A DNA stretch of 64,000 nt from Blasia pusilla (Eukaryota; Marchantiophyta; Marchantiopsida; Blasiales), in NCBI GenBank assembly GCA_050084515.1, contig CM114274.1, forward strand, positions 38,998,001 to 39,062,000. Direction: 5' to 3'. The notes beneath the pieces were generated by a model that made no database searches, was not told the DNA's origin, and saw only the letters and a program-made list of their open reading frames with translations. This document shows positions 9,498 through 22,288 of the stretch, in pieces; positions within the stretch are counted from its first letter, which is position 1; each line of letters opens with the position of its first letter. A program made the translations under genes and the position numbers.

Positions 9498-12400
9498 ATG
9501 AGTTACTTATAGCATATTTTTGATGTCATAATGCATTATGAATTACGCAACCTTTTTTGTAATTTTAAATAATATGAATCGTCTCTCTCTTGCCTATATC
9601 ATTAATCCAAGCACTAGTATTTAGTCCAACTAGATCTGCATATTCAATGCGAGTATTACAAAGTATCAATGAAGGTTGTTGATAAACTAGTCAACTGAGA
9701 TATAAACTTGAATAAGTCGCAGTAGTGTATCAAGATTTGCAAGATTTTAAAAATAAAGCAAGAAATATGATGTGTTAGAGTTAAACAAGGCAAAGAAAAA
9801 TAAGAAAAGAGTAATCCACGATAAAGTTCAAGATGTGAGCACTTGAAATACGCTTGGTGATAGCAATTCATAGGTAGTAGGAAAGCAAATTGTTAGGCAT
9901 GGAGATTAAGGTTTGTGTTGAAGGTATGCAATGTCTAAAGGAAAATTCTAGGGCATGGATATTCTCAATTTTTAATTTTTTCAATGAATGGATGTCTAAT
10001 ATGACATGAGCTATTTTTCGGAATCATAAACTTATGAAATTCTAATAATAAATTTTCAAATTTTCCCAAAAATTAAGTAAAATAATCATATTTTGCCCAA
10101 AATATGCAAAATTATCATGTGTTGTCATTCTAGGCTATAGGCCCTAAAGTAAAATTGATAAAAATCTTATTTGAATAATGAAATTTTACTTGTTCTTTAA
10201 GTATACTTACTTGGGATTTATGAATAATGAATGTATAACCTAGAGTTAATATGAATATATTTTCATGAAGTCTAGTTTTCCTTGATGGTATTTTACAATC
10301 TATTATCTATATTCTTATTGGTGACAAGGTCTCGGCAAAAAAGATCTCTTTGCTTGACACCTCTCCTTTTAGGTGGCCTCTGCTTATGACACATGTTCTC
10401 TCTAAAAGCTTAGTTCCATCTAACTAAGATGGAAAAGCGTGCAAGATGAAGATTGCATATCTTATGAGGGCTCTTCTTTCACCCATGCTGAGCATGGGCA
10501 CCAACTAGTATGTCGATTTGTAACACTGCTAGATATGGAATCTTGTTTGCTTTTTTTGGTTCATATTAAGACTAGTATTAATTATAATGTCATCAATAGT
10601 AGCAAGTGTATCATTAGCTACTCCCTTTTAAATATTAACATCGCTTCTAAGTATGACTTACCATCCTATATACATATAGAAATCATAACAAGTGAAAATT
10701 TGAAAATTAGGGCTATTAATTCTTGTTTCATAAGAATTAGAAGGATGTTTTTCACAAGTGAAATTCTAGTAATGGATCCAATTTTGAATAATGTAAGGGG
10801 CATAATATTATTAAAAAAATCAACATCATATTTATAGGATAAATTATTTTAGTGTCATTACATAGAAAGTCCATGGCTTTTTGTGTAGATGCAATATTTA
10901 TGATTTTTTGTGGAAATTACCATGTGTAAAAATACTATTGTAAAAAAATATTATTAGTTTGGTGGAATAAATGGTAACCACCAAAACATACTAAATTATT
11001 TGCAATGAAGATCAAATATATCTTTTCCAATGAAAGAAGTTTATTTTGTTAGGTGTTTAAATTTTCCTACTATGTAAGCTATATATGATTTCCAAAATCT
11101 AATTAATGATAAATTAGATAGGCATGAAGGCCTAAAGTAGTACATTTCAATAGTATATGGGCCTAAAAATAATATAGATTGAAGTATAACAAGAAGGAGA
11201 ACAAGAATCAATCAATATTACTACAATCAACCTATAAACAATGAGTATATTGAGGGAGTAAAGTTCTCCATATATTCCTCCATAAACTAAATTTAGGCAT
11301 ATTTAATCCATAATTTTAAACCTATTGATGGTTTTGTAGTAATATTAAAGTTTGAAAATTGTTCAAAATGTAAAGCATATTTCATGAGGTAGAAAGACAA
11401 GTTCATATTTGTGATGAATAGGAGGTTCATATGATCATCCTATCATAATAGGATTAGTTGGAATAGGGATCTACATTATGATAGAGATAACCTTATTGAT
11501 ATTATGTCCATCTTTGCATCATATGATCAATAACAAGGTTGCATCTAAACAAAGTCTATGTCTATGGATGTATGTTCATCGTATGGAAGAACTTGTCCAT
11601 ATGGGCCCCACCATCCCCTTGTTTCTCATTCCCCCCCACTTGCCTATGTGTTCCATACTTTTCCGTTTCTTCCTCCCTCCACCCTCACTTTCTCCCACCT
11701 TATTGGCCCACTGGCCTTTCCCTACCTTCGATCATGAACTATAAAGTGTGGGCCCCACCTCTTGCAATCCATGTCCGTGGACATGTTCAAACTTGTCTGT
11801 TTTTTTGGAACCATGATCAATAAATAATCATATTTTGTACAATAGTAATACGATTATCATTTTCCCAAGTCGTCGTGAAATTTAATATGTAAAGGACTTC
11901 TACAAGTGTAGAGTTATGTTTTTTAACTAGAAGTATGTTTTTGTGGGTGAGTTTTATGAAGGCATTTTGAAGATATTCGTGGACTCTCTGTATGTGATGG
12001 TACAAATGCACTAATTTATGTTATAGTTGTGTTAGTCGTTAACTCATCACACCATAGTATCCGATGGCAATAGAATAATCCTCTTCCATGGATCTTTTAT
12101 CAAAGCACGTAACATTTAACTTTTCCAATTGAGAATAACCATCAAGGAAAAAAAATTCATACAAATTTAAACTATTTATTGAAAAATTAGAATACGCTTT
12201 GTTAGTGTATCACACCAACTTCAAGACAATTTAGAATATACTTGATATGAAATCGAAGATGGATAATCTCTAACCGTTGTGTGGATAATAGTTCATTATA
12301 TGTTAATTTGAGGAAGAAGTGGGGTAGTCTCCATCTTTACATCATGACCTTTAAGTCTTTGAGGTCCTTCCTATGCCATGATGATTATGTAGGGTTGAAA

Positions 12401-13965
12401 GGTGGGATGGAATATCACCATATTTACAAAACATTGACTCAATTCAAAGTTATGGAATTTTAATAGCCCAAAGTTAGACATTTACAATGTATGTATATTA
12501 CTTTTTGGTTTCTAACTCAAAAAAAAATATGAAGTGAAGGAAGGTGATATGAATGGTTCAAAAGCAATGGCAATGACATCAAGAGGAAAGTAAGCAAGAG
12601 GAAAGTAAAGGAAATTTATGCGAGTGGTGGGAAAGCATCGATAAAAATGGAGTTAAAAAAAGGCATGGGACAAGAATACTACTATCTAGATTTATCAAAG
12701 TTCAAAGAGATGACTTGATTATTTTGCACTTCTATTCTTTTGAGTCCATAAGACTATAAAGCACTAAAAAAATGCTATTATGGAACTTGCAAATTACTTA
12801 CAAATTAGAGTTTTGCACTTAAAATTTGCAAGCCAAAAGGGCTAGTTTCTTATACTTATAAAGTAGACTTAAGTATCAATAATGACTCAGCTTAAGTATC
12901 TAGCATACACCTAGTATGACACGCATTCCCTGCCTAAAGATGCATCTATTATAGATGCAAATATATCTTCTAACTCTACTCCTACATGTGGCGAGGTAGA
13001 CATGATAATGCCTACTACGATCCTAGAAGGACTCACCCTACCCGACTTGAGAATATTGTCTTCAGAGATGGATCGAAGTGATGAGCAAGCGAAGTTTACT
13101 CTCCCTAAATTCACTTTGACTATGTACATTCATCCTCATGAACAAATTTTGTATGGTAGCATGCTCAAGGCAATATGACAAGGAGATATGCATGTATGAG
13201 TGCAATTTGACGTGTAATATTTCCTTCATTCAAGACATATATGGTGGATATCCTTTGTCAAGATTCCGTTGGAGAGGATCTAAGGAATTTTCCTCAAATG
13301 GACATGGATACGAGGGAGAGGGTATTAGGTCTCGGGCCTACTACTTAGTTTTATAGTGAGCTATACGAGGATGCTTGATATTGCTTGTCATTTTTGGATT
13401 AAAGCATTGTATTCCGAAAGAAGATAGTGAATTATATTGCAACTTTGGTTTGGACTCACAAGCACACCCCCCAAAACATAAACCTGATTGGGTTTCCATA
13501 TTTTGGCTTCGTGGAGAAGATTATGGAATTGGACTTTTGTACATTTTTTTTATTTTCCTATGATGGTGATGGTATTGAATACAAGGGCAAATCCAATTAG
13601 CTGTTTGCAATGAATGCGGAGACTTTATTTTCAACCCTCAATTCAACCAACAAGATAATTGGGAGAGGTATTGATTATTCATATTCCCCTCCAAAGTAGA
13701 GCAATGCTCCTACATTGCTCTAATATCCATCTTTAGATTGATAGAAATTTGTTCAACTTTGTTGTGATACATATTCCTCATAATTGACCAACCCTCCCAG
13801 AGGTGGGTATAATGCCATTGATGTATGGACCCAGATATAGTAGAGTAGTACAAACTATTTATTGTAGAAACATACTAAACAAGTATAATTGATGAAATAC
13901 AACTCTCACTCATATATACCACTATGGATAACACAATTTTGTATTTAGAGAATGAATATAAGTTG
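9498..13965. other. AT-rich intergenic DNA
   Basis: Low-GC sequence with only short reading frames of AT-driven composition, such as one at 10439-10837 that shows no recognisable motif. No RNA gene or domain seen. Confidence 0.55.
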
Positions 13966-14235
13966 GTCTTCTTCTCAATTATATAAGGTATGTATAGAAG
14001 ACTCCAACCCTAACTCTAACCATAATCTCCAATTACGTTAAGTATAATTGACTAATCATAATTAAGTTTATCATGCTTAAAGTTTTTCAATGAGAGAATA
14101 AGTATGGGTTGGTTACTTTCTCAATTATATAGGATGAGTCAAAAGAAACTCTTATCTTAATTCTAACCATAGTCTCAAGTTATATTAATTATGGTTAACT
14201 AATCTCAGTTAAGATAATCATGTTTAATCGCCTAA
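13966..14235. repeat. Local tandem duplication of about 135 bp
   Basis: Two adjacent diverged copies share the order TCTCAATTATATA, then CTCT-TAACCATA-TCTC, then a TAATTGACTAATC-like block, then ATCATG-TTAA. The first begins near 13966 and the second near 14104. Confidence 0.6.
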
Positions 14236-15258
14236 CCAAGATTAAGCTTTTTTACTTTGTGTGAGTACCAAATAAAATAATATGTTTGATGAACTTATCT
14301 ATAACTCAATCTTTAATAGTAATTTGATAAATTGAATTATGGTTATCGTGATTTTTATAAATTAGCACATGACGTGCATTTTACATTTGATGTTATAATT
14401 CCATTTCTATTATAATTCTTGTCTCAATCAACCACGTTCATATTTTCCATATACTATATGTCCCTTAAAAAATATTTCTTGTTATCCAAGTGTCATGTGT
14501 CAAGCATCATAGATGATGGATAAATCAATAAGGTGTTCTTTAATATCAATGTAGTTATTATAAAAATATTAATTAGATTTGTAATAAAAAATAAATCATG
14601 AGATAAATATGAATAATAAAAATCAACGAGAAATAAAATTTTGAAGAATAATTTTTATTTAAAATTTAAAAGTAAGTAGGGAAAGAGATTTAAATATTCA
14701 AGATTGAAAAAAATATAAAAATAATGTCAAATCATTTCTATTTTCTTTCAAATTCAAATTTCTTTTATACAAGATAAGAGAAATATCAAATGGAGAGGTG
14801 TTGGAGATGTGAAACCACTTATACTACAAAATTGGAGGTTATGACCAACGTTAGAAAAGAAGGGACGTAAAATGCATTCTTTCTTAACCTCATGCGTTTA
14901 GGACCATGTGTCTTTTTTCTTTTGAAAGTCAAAATTAATCATTTAAAATTGTTTGCAAAACCAAAATCAGTCATGATGAAAAAGTTTACTTTTTTACTAC
15001 TATACCTTTTGCCCTCGCGCTCTTTTCTTTGGTTTTCTAATTATTGAAATAATGTATTCTTGAATAAACTCGACTTCTATGGACCAAATCAAGTATTGAA
15101 CTAATATAGATAGATTATTTTAAAGAAGACCAAATAGTCCAAAGAAATCCTACACCAAAAGAAAACATGCATAAATGGGTGGTAACACATATGATGAATT
15201 TTAATTTTGAGCGAAACATTACTACTACTCCAAAACATTACTTTGTTGAACGCACGGC
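14236..15258. other. AT-rich intergenic DNA
   Basis: Very AT-rich; nothing recognisable on either strand. Confidence 0.55.
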
Positions 15259-15468
15259 ATGAACATACACGATTCTCATAGCATTAAAACCCTAGGTGAA
15301 GAAAGAACACTGTTGGAGTTTCTTCAGCGGATTGAACACGACGCGACGGAAGAAACTCCCACGAAGGAAATGATAAATTTCATAAAAAATACTTATGAAA
15401 GACCTAAAGAAGTGGACAAAACCCTCTATAGGATCCATAAATTCTTCGACTTATGGGAAAACATTTGA
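15259..15468 (+). CDS. Hypothetical small protein (69 aa)
   Basis: An ATG-initiated frame of 69 codons rich in charged residues (MNIHDSHSIKTLGEERTLLE at the start), lying between AT-rich DNA and a GC-richer block. I do not recognise it. It is predicted hydrophilic and probably helical, with no signal peptide or membrane segment. An overlapping frame at 15395-15673 also stays open, so a single longer gene broken by a shift is possible, but so is chance. Confidence 0.15.
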   Translation: MNIHDSHSIKTLGEERTLLEFLQRIEHDATEETPTKEMINFIKNTYERPKEVDKTLYRIHKFFDLWENI

Positions 15469-16370
15469 CATACAATGGAATGGAAGAGTGGTGGACGTAT
15501 ATGCAATTAAAGTCAAAGTACACAAAGAATATATTATTATAGACGACCTCCTTTGCTTGACTTCTCGCAATGGCATGCAAAACTTGTCGTTACGTTTACT
15601 TGTGTGGCGGGGGGACGTTAGAGCAGGTGAGACAAATTTCACGTCAAATAATAGTGAGAGTGATTATTATTAAATGTTTTAAAAATTGAAAACGAGGAAG
15701 AAAATGGCTTCCGCTTGCGAAGAAAGGCTGTGGTTGGGGGCCTTCGAAGGTAGATGCAGCCGAATCGCTGGACGCTGGCCCTCGCCACGTGTTTCCTGGG
15801 GACTCGCAGAAACGTTTGGAGAGTTTTGAACAATGGCGCTGGGCCACCTGGACGAGCGACGCGGGGTGTCCAGCTTGACCTAGAGGAGAAGGCTCTGAGA
15901 GCGCGGTCCCACATTCTTCCCGTTCGCTTTGAATGAACCATTTCTTCGCGGAAGGAAACGTCGAATCGTCAGGGGAGGGGAGGATTTGAAGCGAGAAGAA
16001 TTGGATGCAACGAAGTGTGGATCGGATGTTGGAGCGCTTCCTAGTGCGGGGAAGGGCAGATTCTGTGCGACGGGGAGGGCTTCGGGGGACGAGGACTACG
16101 AGGTGCTCGCGAGGGACGATTCAAGAGAATGTAATCGTGTGTGGAATGTGAGGAGCTGTATGCGATTGATGCGTTTGGACTAGGATCGGAGATTCCCGAG
16201 ATTCGGCGACGACGAATGGGATAAGGTGTGGTGGACGCTTTGTGGGAAGGGACGGGCTGCATTTTTTCCGGTTTATGTGGTTCGAGCAAGGATTTGCGGG
16301 CTCTCTTGGTGGAAATCCGAGATTTCTCTTGCGCTCATGGGACACCCTCTCCTGTATCTTAACCGAGATT
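15469..16370. other. GC-richer stretch upstream of the 16.4 kb reading frame
   Basis: Composition rises sharply in GC near 15600. A 42-codon frame begins with ATG near 15703 (MASACEERLWLG) but resembles nothing I know. The stretch could be promoter and 5' untranslated DNA of the reading frame at 16371. Confidence 0.4.
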
Positions 16371-16769
16371 ATGGACCTGCTGTACGGATCAATTCCTTTT
16401 GCCTCGTCCACGACGTCGTCGTCTTATTTCAGCCGGTACTCAAGTTTAGTTAGTGAGTTGGAGACGGCCGAAGGAGAGCGGGCGTTTATTTTGTATCAGG
16501 AGTTAATTCCTCTGTGTGCCGCATGGCAAGAAGCCTTGACGAGAGATATAGATAGGCAAGATGAGGAGTCGGCGGCGTTCTTGGAGAATATCACCTTTGA
16601 TGATGGTGAAGCATCCGCAATGTTCGTGGATAGATACAGAGAGACTGTGGATAGGCTGAGGAGCTCCGTGGAGAGATTAAAATCTGCCATTGTGAGCACT
16701 TCAGAGATGGCGATCGCAGCGCAGCGAGAAATTCTTTCAGGAATGAGGGCAGGAGCACCCGCCGCGTGA
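16371..16769 (+). CDS. Hypothetical helical protein (132 aa)
   Basis: The chosen ATG has a good context (purine at -3, G at +4). It opens MDLLYGSIPFASSTTSSS, a serine/threonine-rich head. From about residue 25 the protein is acidic and predicted to form long helices with heptad-like hydrophobic spacing (SLVSELETAEGERAFILYQE, then FVDRYRETVDRLRSSVERLK), so a coiled coil is likely. It ends with TGA after GMRAGAPAA. The frame stays open upstream to an ATG at 16242, so an N-terminal extension of 43 residues is possible. No family recognised. The non-AT-rich composition and even codon use make it the best small coding candidate between 8 and 22 kb. Confidence 0.45.
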   Translation: MDLLYGSIPFASSTTSSSYFSRYSSLVSELETAEGERAFILYQELIPLCAAWQEALTRDIDRQDEESAAFLENITFDDGEASAMFVDRYRETVDRLRSSVERLKSAIVSTSEMAIAAQREILSGMRAGAPAA

Positions 16770-19700
16770 GGCTAACGCTTTAAGGAGCGCCATCGCATTA
16801 CGCTGTTGCAGTGATGGACGAGTTCATTCGCTGTCGCACAGAGGAAGGCGGAATTTTTATTTTAAAAAAACACGTCACAATTCTCTTATTTTTTCTTTTC
16901 TTGAAGAGAAACAATTGGAGAGACGCGACTCTCGATGCGTCTTCAGAATTTGGCAATGTTTCACAATCCTGTTCCCGCTATCTTTGGCGCGAACGTGGTG
17001 GTTGTGTTTACGTACATGGAGGCCTCGAGCACATTTAGGGCGAAGGAATTCTGTCGAGATCACTGCCTGTGGGAGTGAATTTCTTTTGGTACGGTTCGCA
17101 TCTTCCTACTGGCTGCATGTGTGGCAATTTCACACTGCACATTTGGGATGGTTGATTCTAATTTGGGGAGGACGGTTTGGCGTCGTAGAATAGATGCAGA
17201 GCAAGAACAGAACGCGGATGCCCATGTTGTGGACCGTCATTTCCGCATGATCGATTTGTAAGCTGAGAAGGAGGCATATACCCAACCGAATGGCGATTTA
17301 CAGGTCAATTTCATATGTTTTCCTGGAGTAGATTCACTGTAATTGTACAGATGACTCTCGGACTTACCGGAATGGCAATGTCTGTAAAGTGGAAAGACTC
17401 ATGGCCTTCCTTCCACTTTTTGTTCAGAAGATTGACTGGGACGGTTTTCCAATTATGTTACGAGCCAGATGTAATGATATAAATACATTATAAGAGACGG
17501 AACGTGGGATTAGAGTCACGTGCGGAATATCGCATTGCAAGAGAAGGAGGAATCTCAATTGGAGGTTTATTGGGATTCTAGGTTGCAGGCTTCGTGCAGG
17601 TAGATCATGATGCTTTATTCATGCTTTTATTCTCGAAGGGATTGTGCAGGAGGGACAATCTATTCCAAATTCAAGTAGGCATTTGCACTCATTCTTCCTG
17701 TCCGAGGTTTTACTCAGCCTGTGCAAAATTGAATTTCTATCTTCTCCCTATGCGGTTTGGATCAAGTGCGTGTTTCATTAGTATCATTGAGCAGCAATGT
17801 GCCTTTCACATCCTTAAAACTCGAATTGCGGGTCGGTAAAACACGAAATTGGCTATTCGCGTTCTGTGCTCTTCAAAGTGGCAAGGAAATGAGTGCTTGC
17901 CATCACATGGATCTGGAGGAAAACCTCTGTTGCTATTACTGGATTTTGAATCTTTCGATGTAACAAAAAATCGTTCACTTTCTGAAAACGTGTTGTCTCT
18001 TGCAGACAATTGTACCAATGTACGATCTGACTTCTGAAAGTTACCGCGTGGGAGGTATATCCTGAAAACCATTGCACTGTACTAGGAGGTTACGATCATG
18101 ACGATTCATCCCATTCTCTTGGCCGGAAAAGCTTCTACGCAAGATAAATTCACGAGTTTCAACTAACTGACGGAAAAGTCTCTAACCCATGAAATTAATG
18201 GAAAGTTTGGCACTAGTTACTGACTTTCTGAATTGATAGTATACACCAGGAGACTGGATGCCATGTTTGTAACTCATGTGCACAATGAAGGCTTCACTGA
18301 GTATACGGATGTTACAAGATGAGACCAAATTTCTCCTGCCAGATCAAGTACGTCCTCATGAGTCCACTCTGAGTAATCCCTGGCAACTTCTGCAGCTTTT
18401 CAAAAGTTCCTTGTGGAATGTGGTCAGATTCAGCTCGGGCTTACTGACGAATTCAGCTGGAGATGCCCACGGTCAGGATGTTTGAGTGGGACAAGAACGT
18501 CTATGGAATCGTGTCACCCGAACATCCAATGCATCAGGTGGTACCTTCCCCTAAACGCTGTAAACGTTGAAGGATTTGCTTTCCTGACTACATAGACGAT
18601 CTTCTGATGTGAAAATACCCTGATGAGACCAGTACTCACAGCTGAACAGCCTTTTCATCCGTCTTCGTTCTTCCAAGTTGAACGACAGACTCAGAGCCCG
18701 AAGTCAATCAGAATCCACGCTTTGAAACCAGTGTTAATTCAGGTACGATAATAGTGAATGTGCCTGCGTTGCCTGCTGAGACAAGTTGCAGTTTCATTAA
18801 CATTTATCGAAGGTAGACCTTTCATTCTTTTCAGGAGGCTTTGGCCCTCTTTCCCCCATAGAGACAAAAGCAACGTTTCTTTAAAAGGGTTACTTTCATA
18901 CTTGTGCTTGTATAACTAGGTTGGTCGCTGTCCGAGTTGTTTCGTGTTAACCATTCCGACTTCCACGGCTATCCTTGAAACTATGTATAAGGTAAATACT
19001 GAAAGAGAAAATGAGGGCGCCTAGGTTTCTGGATCTTCTTCAGGAGCGGTATCGCTCACCATATTGTTAGTCTGGTCGGTATTGTGAAAATTCGGGGAAT
19101 TACATCCCTTAATGGATGTCGACGATATCCTGGAGCTGCTTCCATGATGGGAAGAAGAATCTTGAGTCCACTTTGGATCGTGCTAATTGATTTCAGAACA
19201 ATCTTAGATTTTTGTCCCAAGGCTTCTTGTCCAGTACTCCTCACAGAAAGTCAATCAGATCTCTTTGTCAGCCTCTGCTTCTGAATTCCCAGCGAAGAAC
19301 TGATAATTTGATGTCAACTATGAATGACATGAGGGGATGAGGAGACGGCGAGTCATGAGGCTTTCAGAGGCATATCGGCAGCTAAGACGCAAGATTTGTG
19401 ATTCATGCACCTTGAGAGATTGGACGACGCTGGTGCCAGAGTATCATGCAACCTCGTCCGGGCATGGATAGAAGACCTACCTCTGGAGATTTTCTTTGAA
19501 TCTGGATGTGGATTGACAGAAGTGATTCAGAACGGTTGAATCTCGACTTTGAAATCCCGAGCAAGGGTGATGGAAGGAAGGATGTCGATTCCAATCTTCC
19601 AAAATTGGAATAAGAACAGCAGTGGGTAAGTGAGCCAGGTCGCTGGAGAGAAACATGGCCACACCATTCCTAGGGACGTTTCCAAGGAAAAAAATGTGTC

Positions 19701-22288
19701 GCAGAAGACGGTAATTTCCTTCACTACTACCTTTCACCATGTTCGACAATTTGGGAAGAAGAACAAATAGAGCAGCGGTCGAGGCACGACGCCTGAGCAA
19801 GAAATGGCTATATCTCCGATGAGTACGAGATCGAAGGAATCTGCCGCATAAGCTGAGAATTTCTTCCAAAGTTGCCGTTCATTCTACCATGTTCCACTTC
19901 CCCATCATCAATTCTGTAAGCTGCCGGCCCATTTGGTTTGACTCATCGAGTTCCCTCTAGTTTTCCTCGTTGATTTTTTTCCCACGGGAGTTTTTGGGCT
20001 CATCCTCGATCCAGAGCTTGTAGATAAAGTTTTCGGACTCAGATTTCGGTTGCCCCCATCTTTGGGTTGTTTCGTCCCTCCTGTCGTCAGCTTGCTGTGC
20101 GGCCTTTGTGGAACTAGGATTGGCATGCTGCAATATCTCCTACAAGCTTCGTATGTACGAATCTTTTCAAACGAGTAGAATTGATCTGCAGCCTACGATC
20201 TCCAAAGTACCGTCCTTCTACTCTTTACGATCCTCCTAAAAAGAGACAGTCGTCATTTTTCGAGAAACGGGCCAAAGACTCTGACCATCTGACGGGACCT
20301 AAGTTTTCATGGAGGAAATCTACCGCCCGTCATAGATGTAGTGGAGGAATTCGACAGTCAGGGCACCATGCGGATTGTCCTTGGAAGACAACTGGAGACT
20401 GTATGCCTTTTCTCGCGACATGGGATTATGTGTTACGTCTCTTCCCGTTATGGTCTTCCTCGCATGCGCTCGCTTTATCTACAAGATCTGGATCGAGGAT
20501 ATTAGCAATTTGCCTTCTGAAGGGATGTGTGGATCTCAGGTCGGCGAAGCGAATCTGCCGATGGGTTACGTCTCCTTCCTTTGGGCCCACGAGTGCCACA
20601 TTACTGACCTTCAAAGGATACCTTTCCCGAGAATGGTGATGTACCCGGAAGCAGACAGGTGCGGAAGAGGTCAGCAAGACGCTGGACCTCAAACTAGTTC
20701 AAGCAGGAAGTTCGTGTTGGTACTTGGAACGTCAAGCACCACTGTCGGCCAGAGTCTCTTCATTGACAGGAAGTTGGACTGAGGTGCTACAGGTTTCCGC
20801 AGGTGCGACTATCCAAGACGGACAGGCGATTTTCACCACCGTCAGTTTTCTTACACAACGCACACACCCATACGACTGGTCCACACCAAATTACGCAAAC
20901 GTGATAGAAGAGCAGATTAGAAGGGTTCACATGAATGAGTCCAGTGATCCCTCCACGATTTTGCCAAATTGGTTGAAACTTTCGATTAATAGAAATGATA
21001 CAACTGAGCCCCTCCTCACGGCAGTTAGAGAATCACGTTTATAAAAGACAAGGATGGAGAGAGATAATTTTGATGACAAATGAGTGGCAAATGTTCCCAG
21101 TTTTGGCTCGGCAGCCAATTTGGAGGAAAGGATAAACCAGATCTGAACGACCCTTGCTTGCAAGCTCAATCGCCCACAACTACATGCAATTTGTTCTATT
21201 CCACATCCTGCAGCCTGAACTGCTCTCCATCTCTGCTCTCATCTCTTACACCTACGATGGTAAGAAGAAGCGGAACTGTTACCAACAAAGAACAGGAAGA
21301 TCATAGTTAGGGATGGGCAGCACGACAATATTGAACTTCAAGAATCTCATCCATGGACAATAAACCACGATTTATTGGATCCAGGGTTCCTAGATGCTAG
21401 CGCTGCAAGGGGAGCTTCGAAAAGAATTTCCACAACAACCCACTTTGGCCAGTGCGACACGACAGCAAAATCTGACAAGTGTAAAAGAACTCCAACTTCA
21501 AAGAGGCATGGCCTCCTCTACAGTCAAAGTCCTCAGGTGTCCAGCTCCCTCGGGAGATAGGGCTATCAAGCATGAAGATAGGTTCCATACCACCATTCAG
21601 ATCTAAGTTTGACGAGATTCTTAGGTGGTCATTAGGGTATGACAGCGACAGGCAGAGTTTTAAAACACGCTATTCATAATCACTAGCCAAATCATAGAAA
21701 CAGTTTCAGGACCTAATCGCTGACCATTGAGATCTACTGGACCTAGACTCGAATTAATTATCCGAAAGTTGTGGACAAATGCGATACTCTTCTCTAGTGA
21801 TCGATTCGGCTCATGTGTCGTTGCAGCCACAGCTTGGATTGCTGCATTGTACGAAAGGAACACTAGCTCCGTTTTAGAAGGCCTAGCGGAGCTAGGCCCT
21901 CTAAAAAGGCTACACTATGGATTCCCTCATGATCCCAGCTAAGACTCGTATCATACACCCCTCAGTTCGTGCTCTGAACAAAACGCTCTGTTTTTTGTCC
22001 TTTCACATCGCCCGATTCCTAAGTTACCAAAATTGTGACGTGATCTGGCAAATCACGGCTACGGATGTGGCAGATCTTGATGCAGAGACTGGAACTGTGA
22101 CAGTTCGAATCTAGTCAGAGTTCAAGAATAATTCGAAGTCGTCTTACGCTCTCGGGAACGCCTCCATCATGTCTCGAGAACTAGGGACCGCTTTGGAGCT
22201 TTGCTTCAGCGAAAGCCTGGCGGCGAGGATGCAACACTCTGGATGTGGGGGAAGAGTGAGAGCAGGCGGCAGACATGCATTCAGACCC
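16770..22288. other. Intermediate-GC DNA without recognisable genes
   Basis: Composition is gene-like, with scattered frames of 60-150 codons on both strands (for example 19477-19869 minus and 20375-20782 plus), but none shows a motif I know and none joins convincingly to a neighbour. It may hold untranslated exons, a noncoding transcript or an old decayed gene. A strong palindrome lies at 21863-21906. Confidence 0.4.
21863..21906. repeat. Palindrome with two mutually exclusive hairpins
   Basis: Hairpin A is TTTTAGA-A-GGCCTAGC (21872-21887), loop GGA, GCTAGGCC-C-TCTAAAA (21891-21906), with one mismatch. Hairpin B pairs CTAGCTCCG (21863-21871) with CGGAGCTAG (21887-21895). The stems share bases, so only one can form at a time. 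Confidence 0.6.

Noticed and set aside
13990-14015. Interstitial telomere repeat
   Set aside because: Only about two degenerate units; too short to separate from chance.
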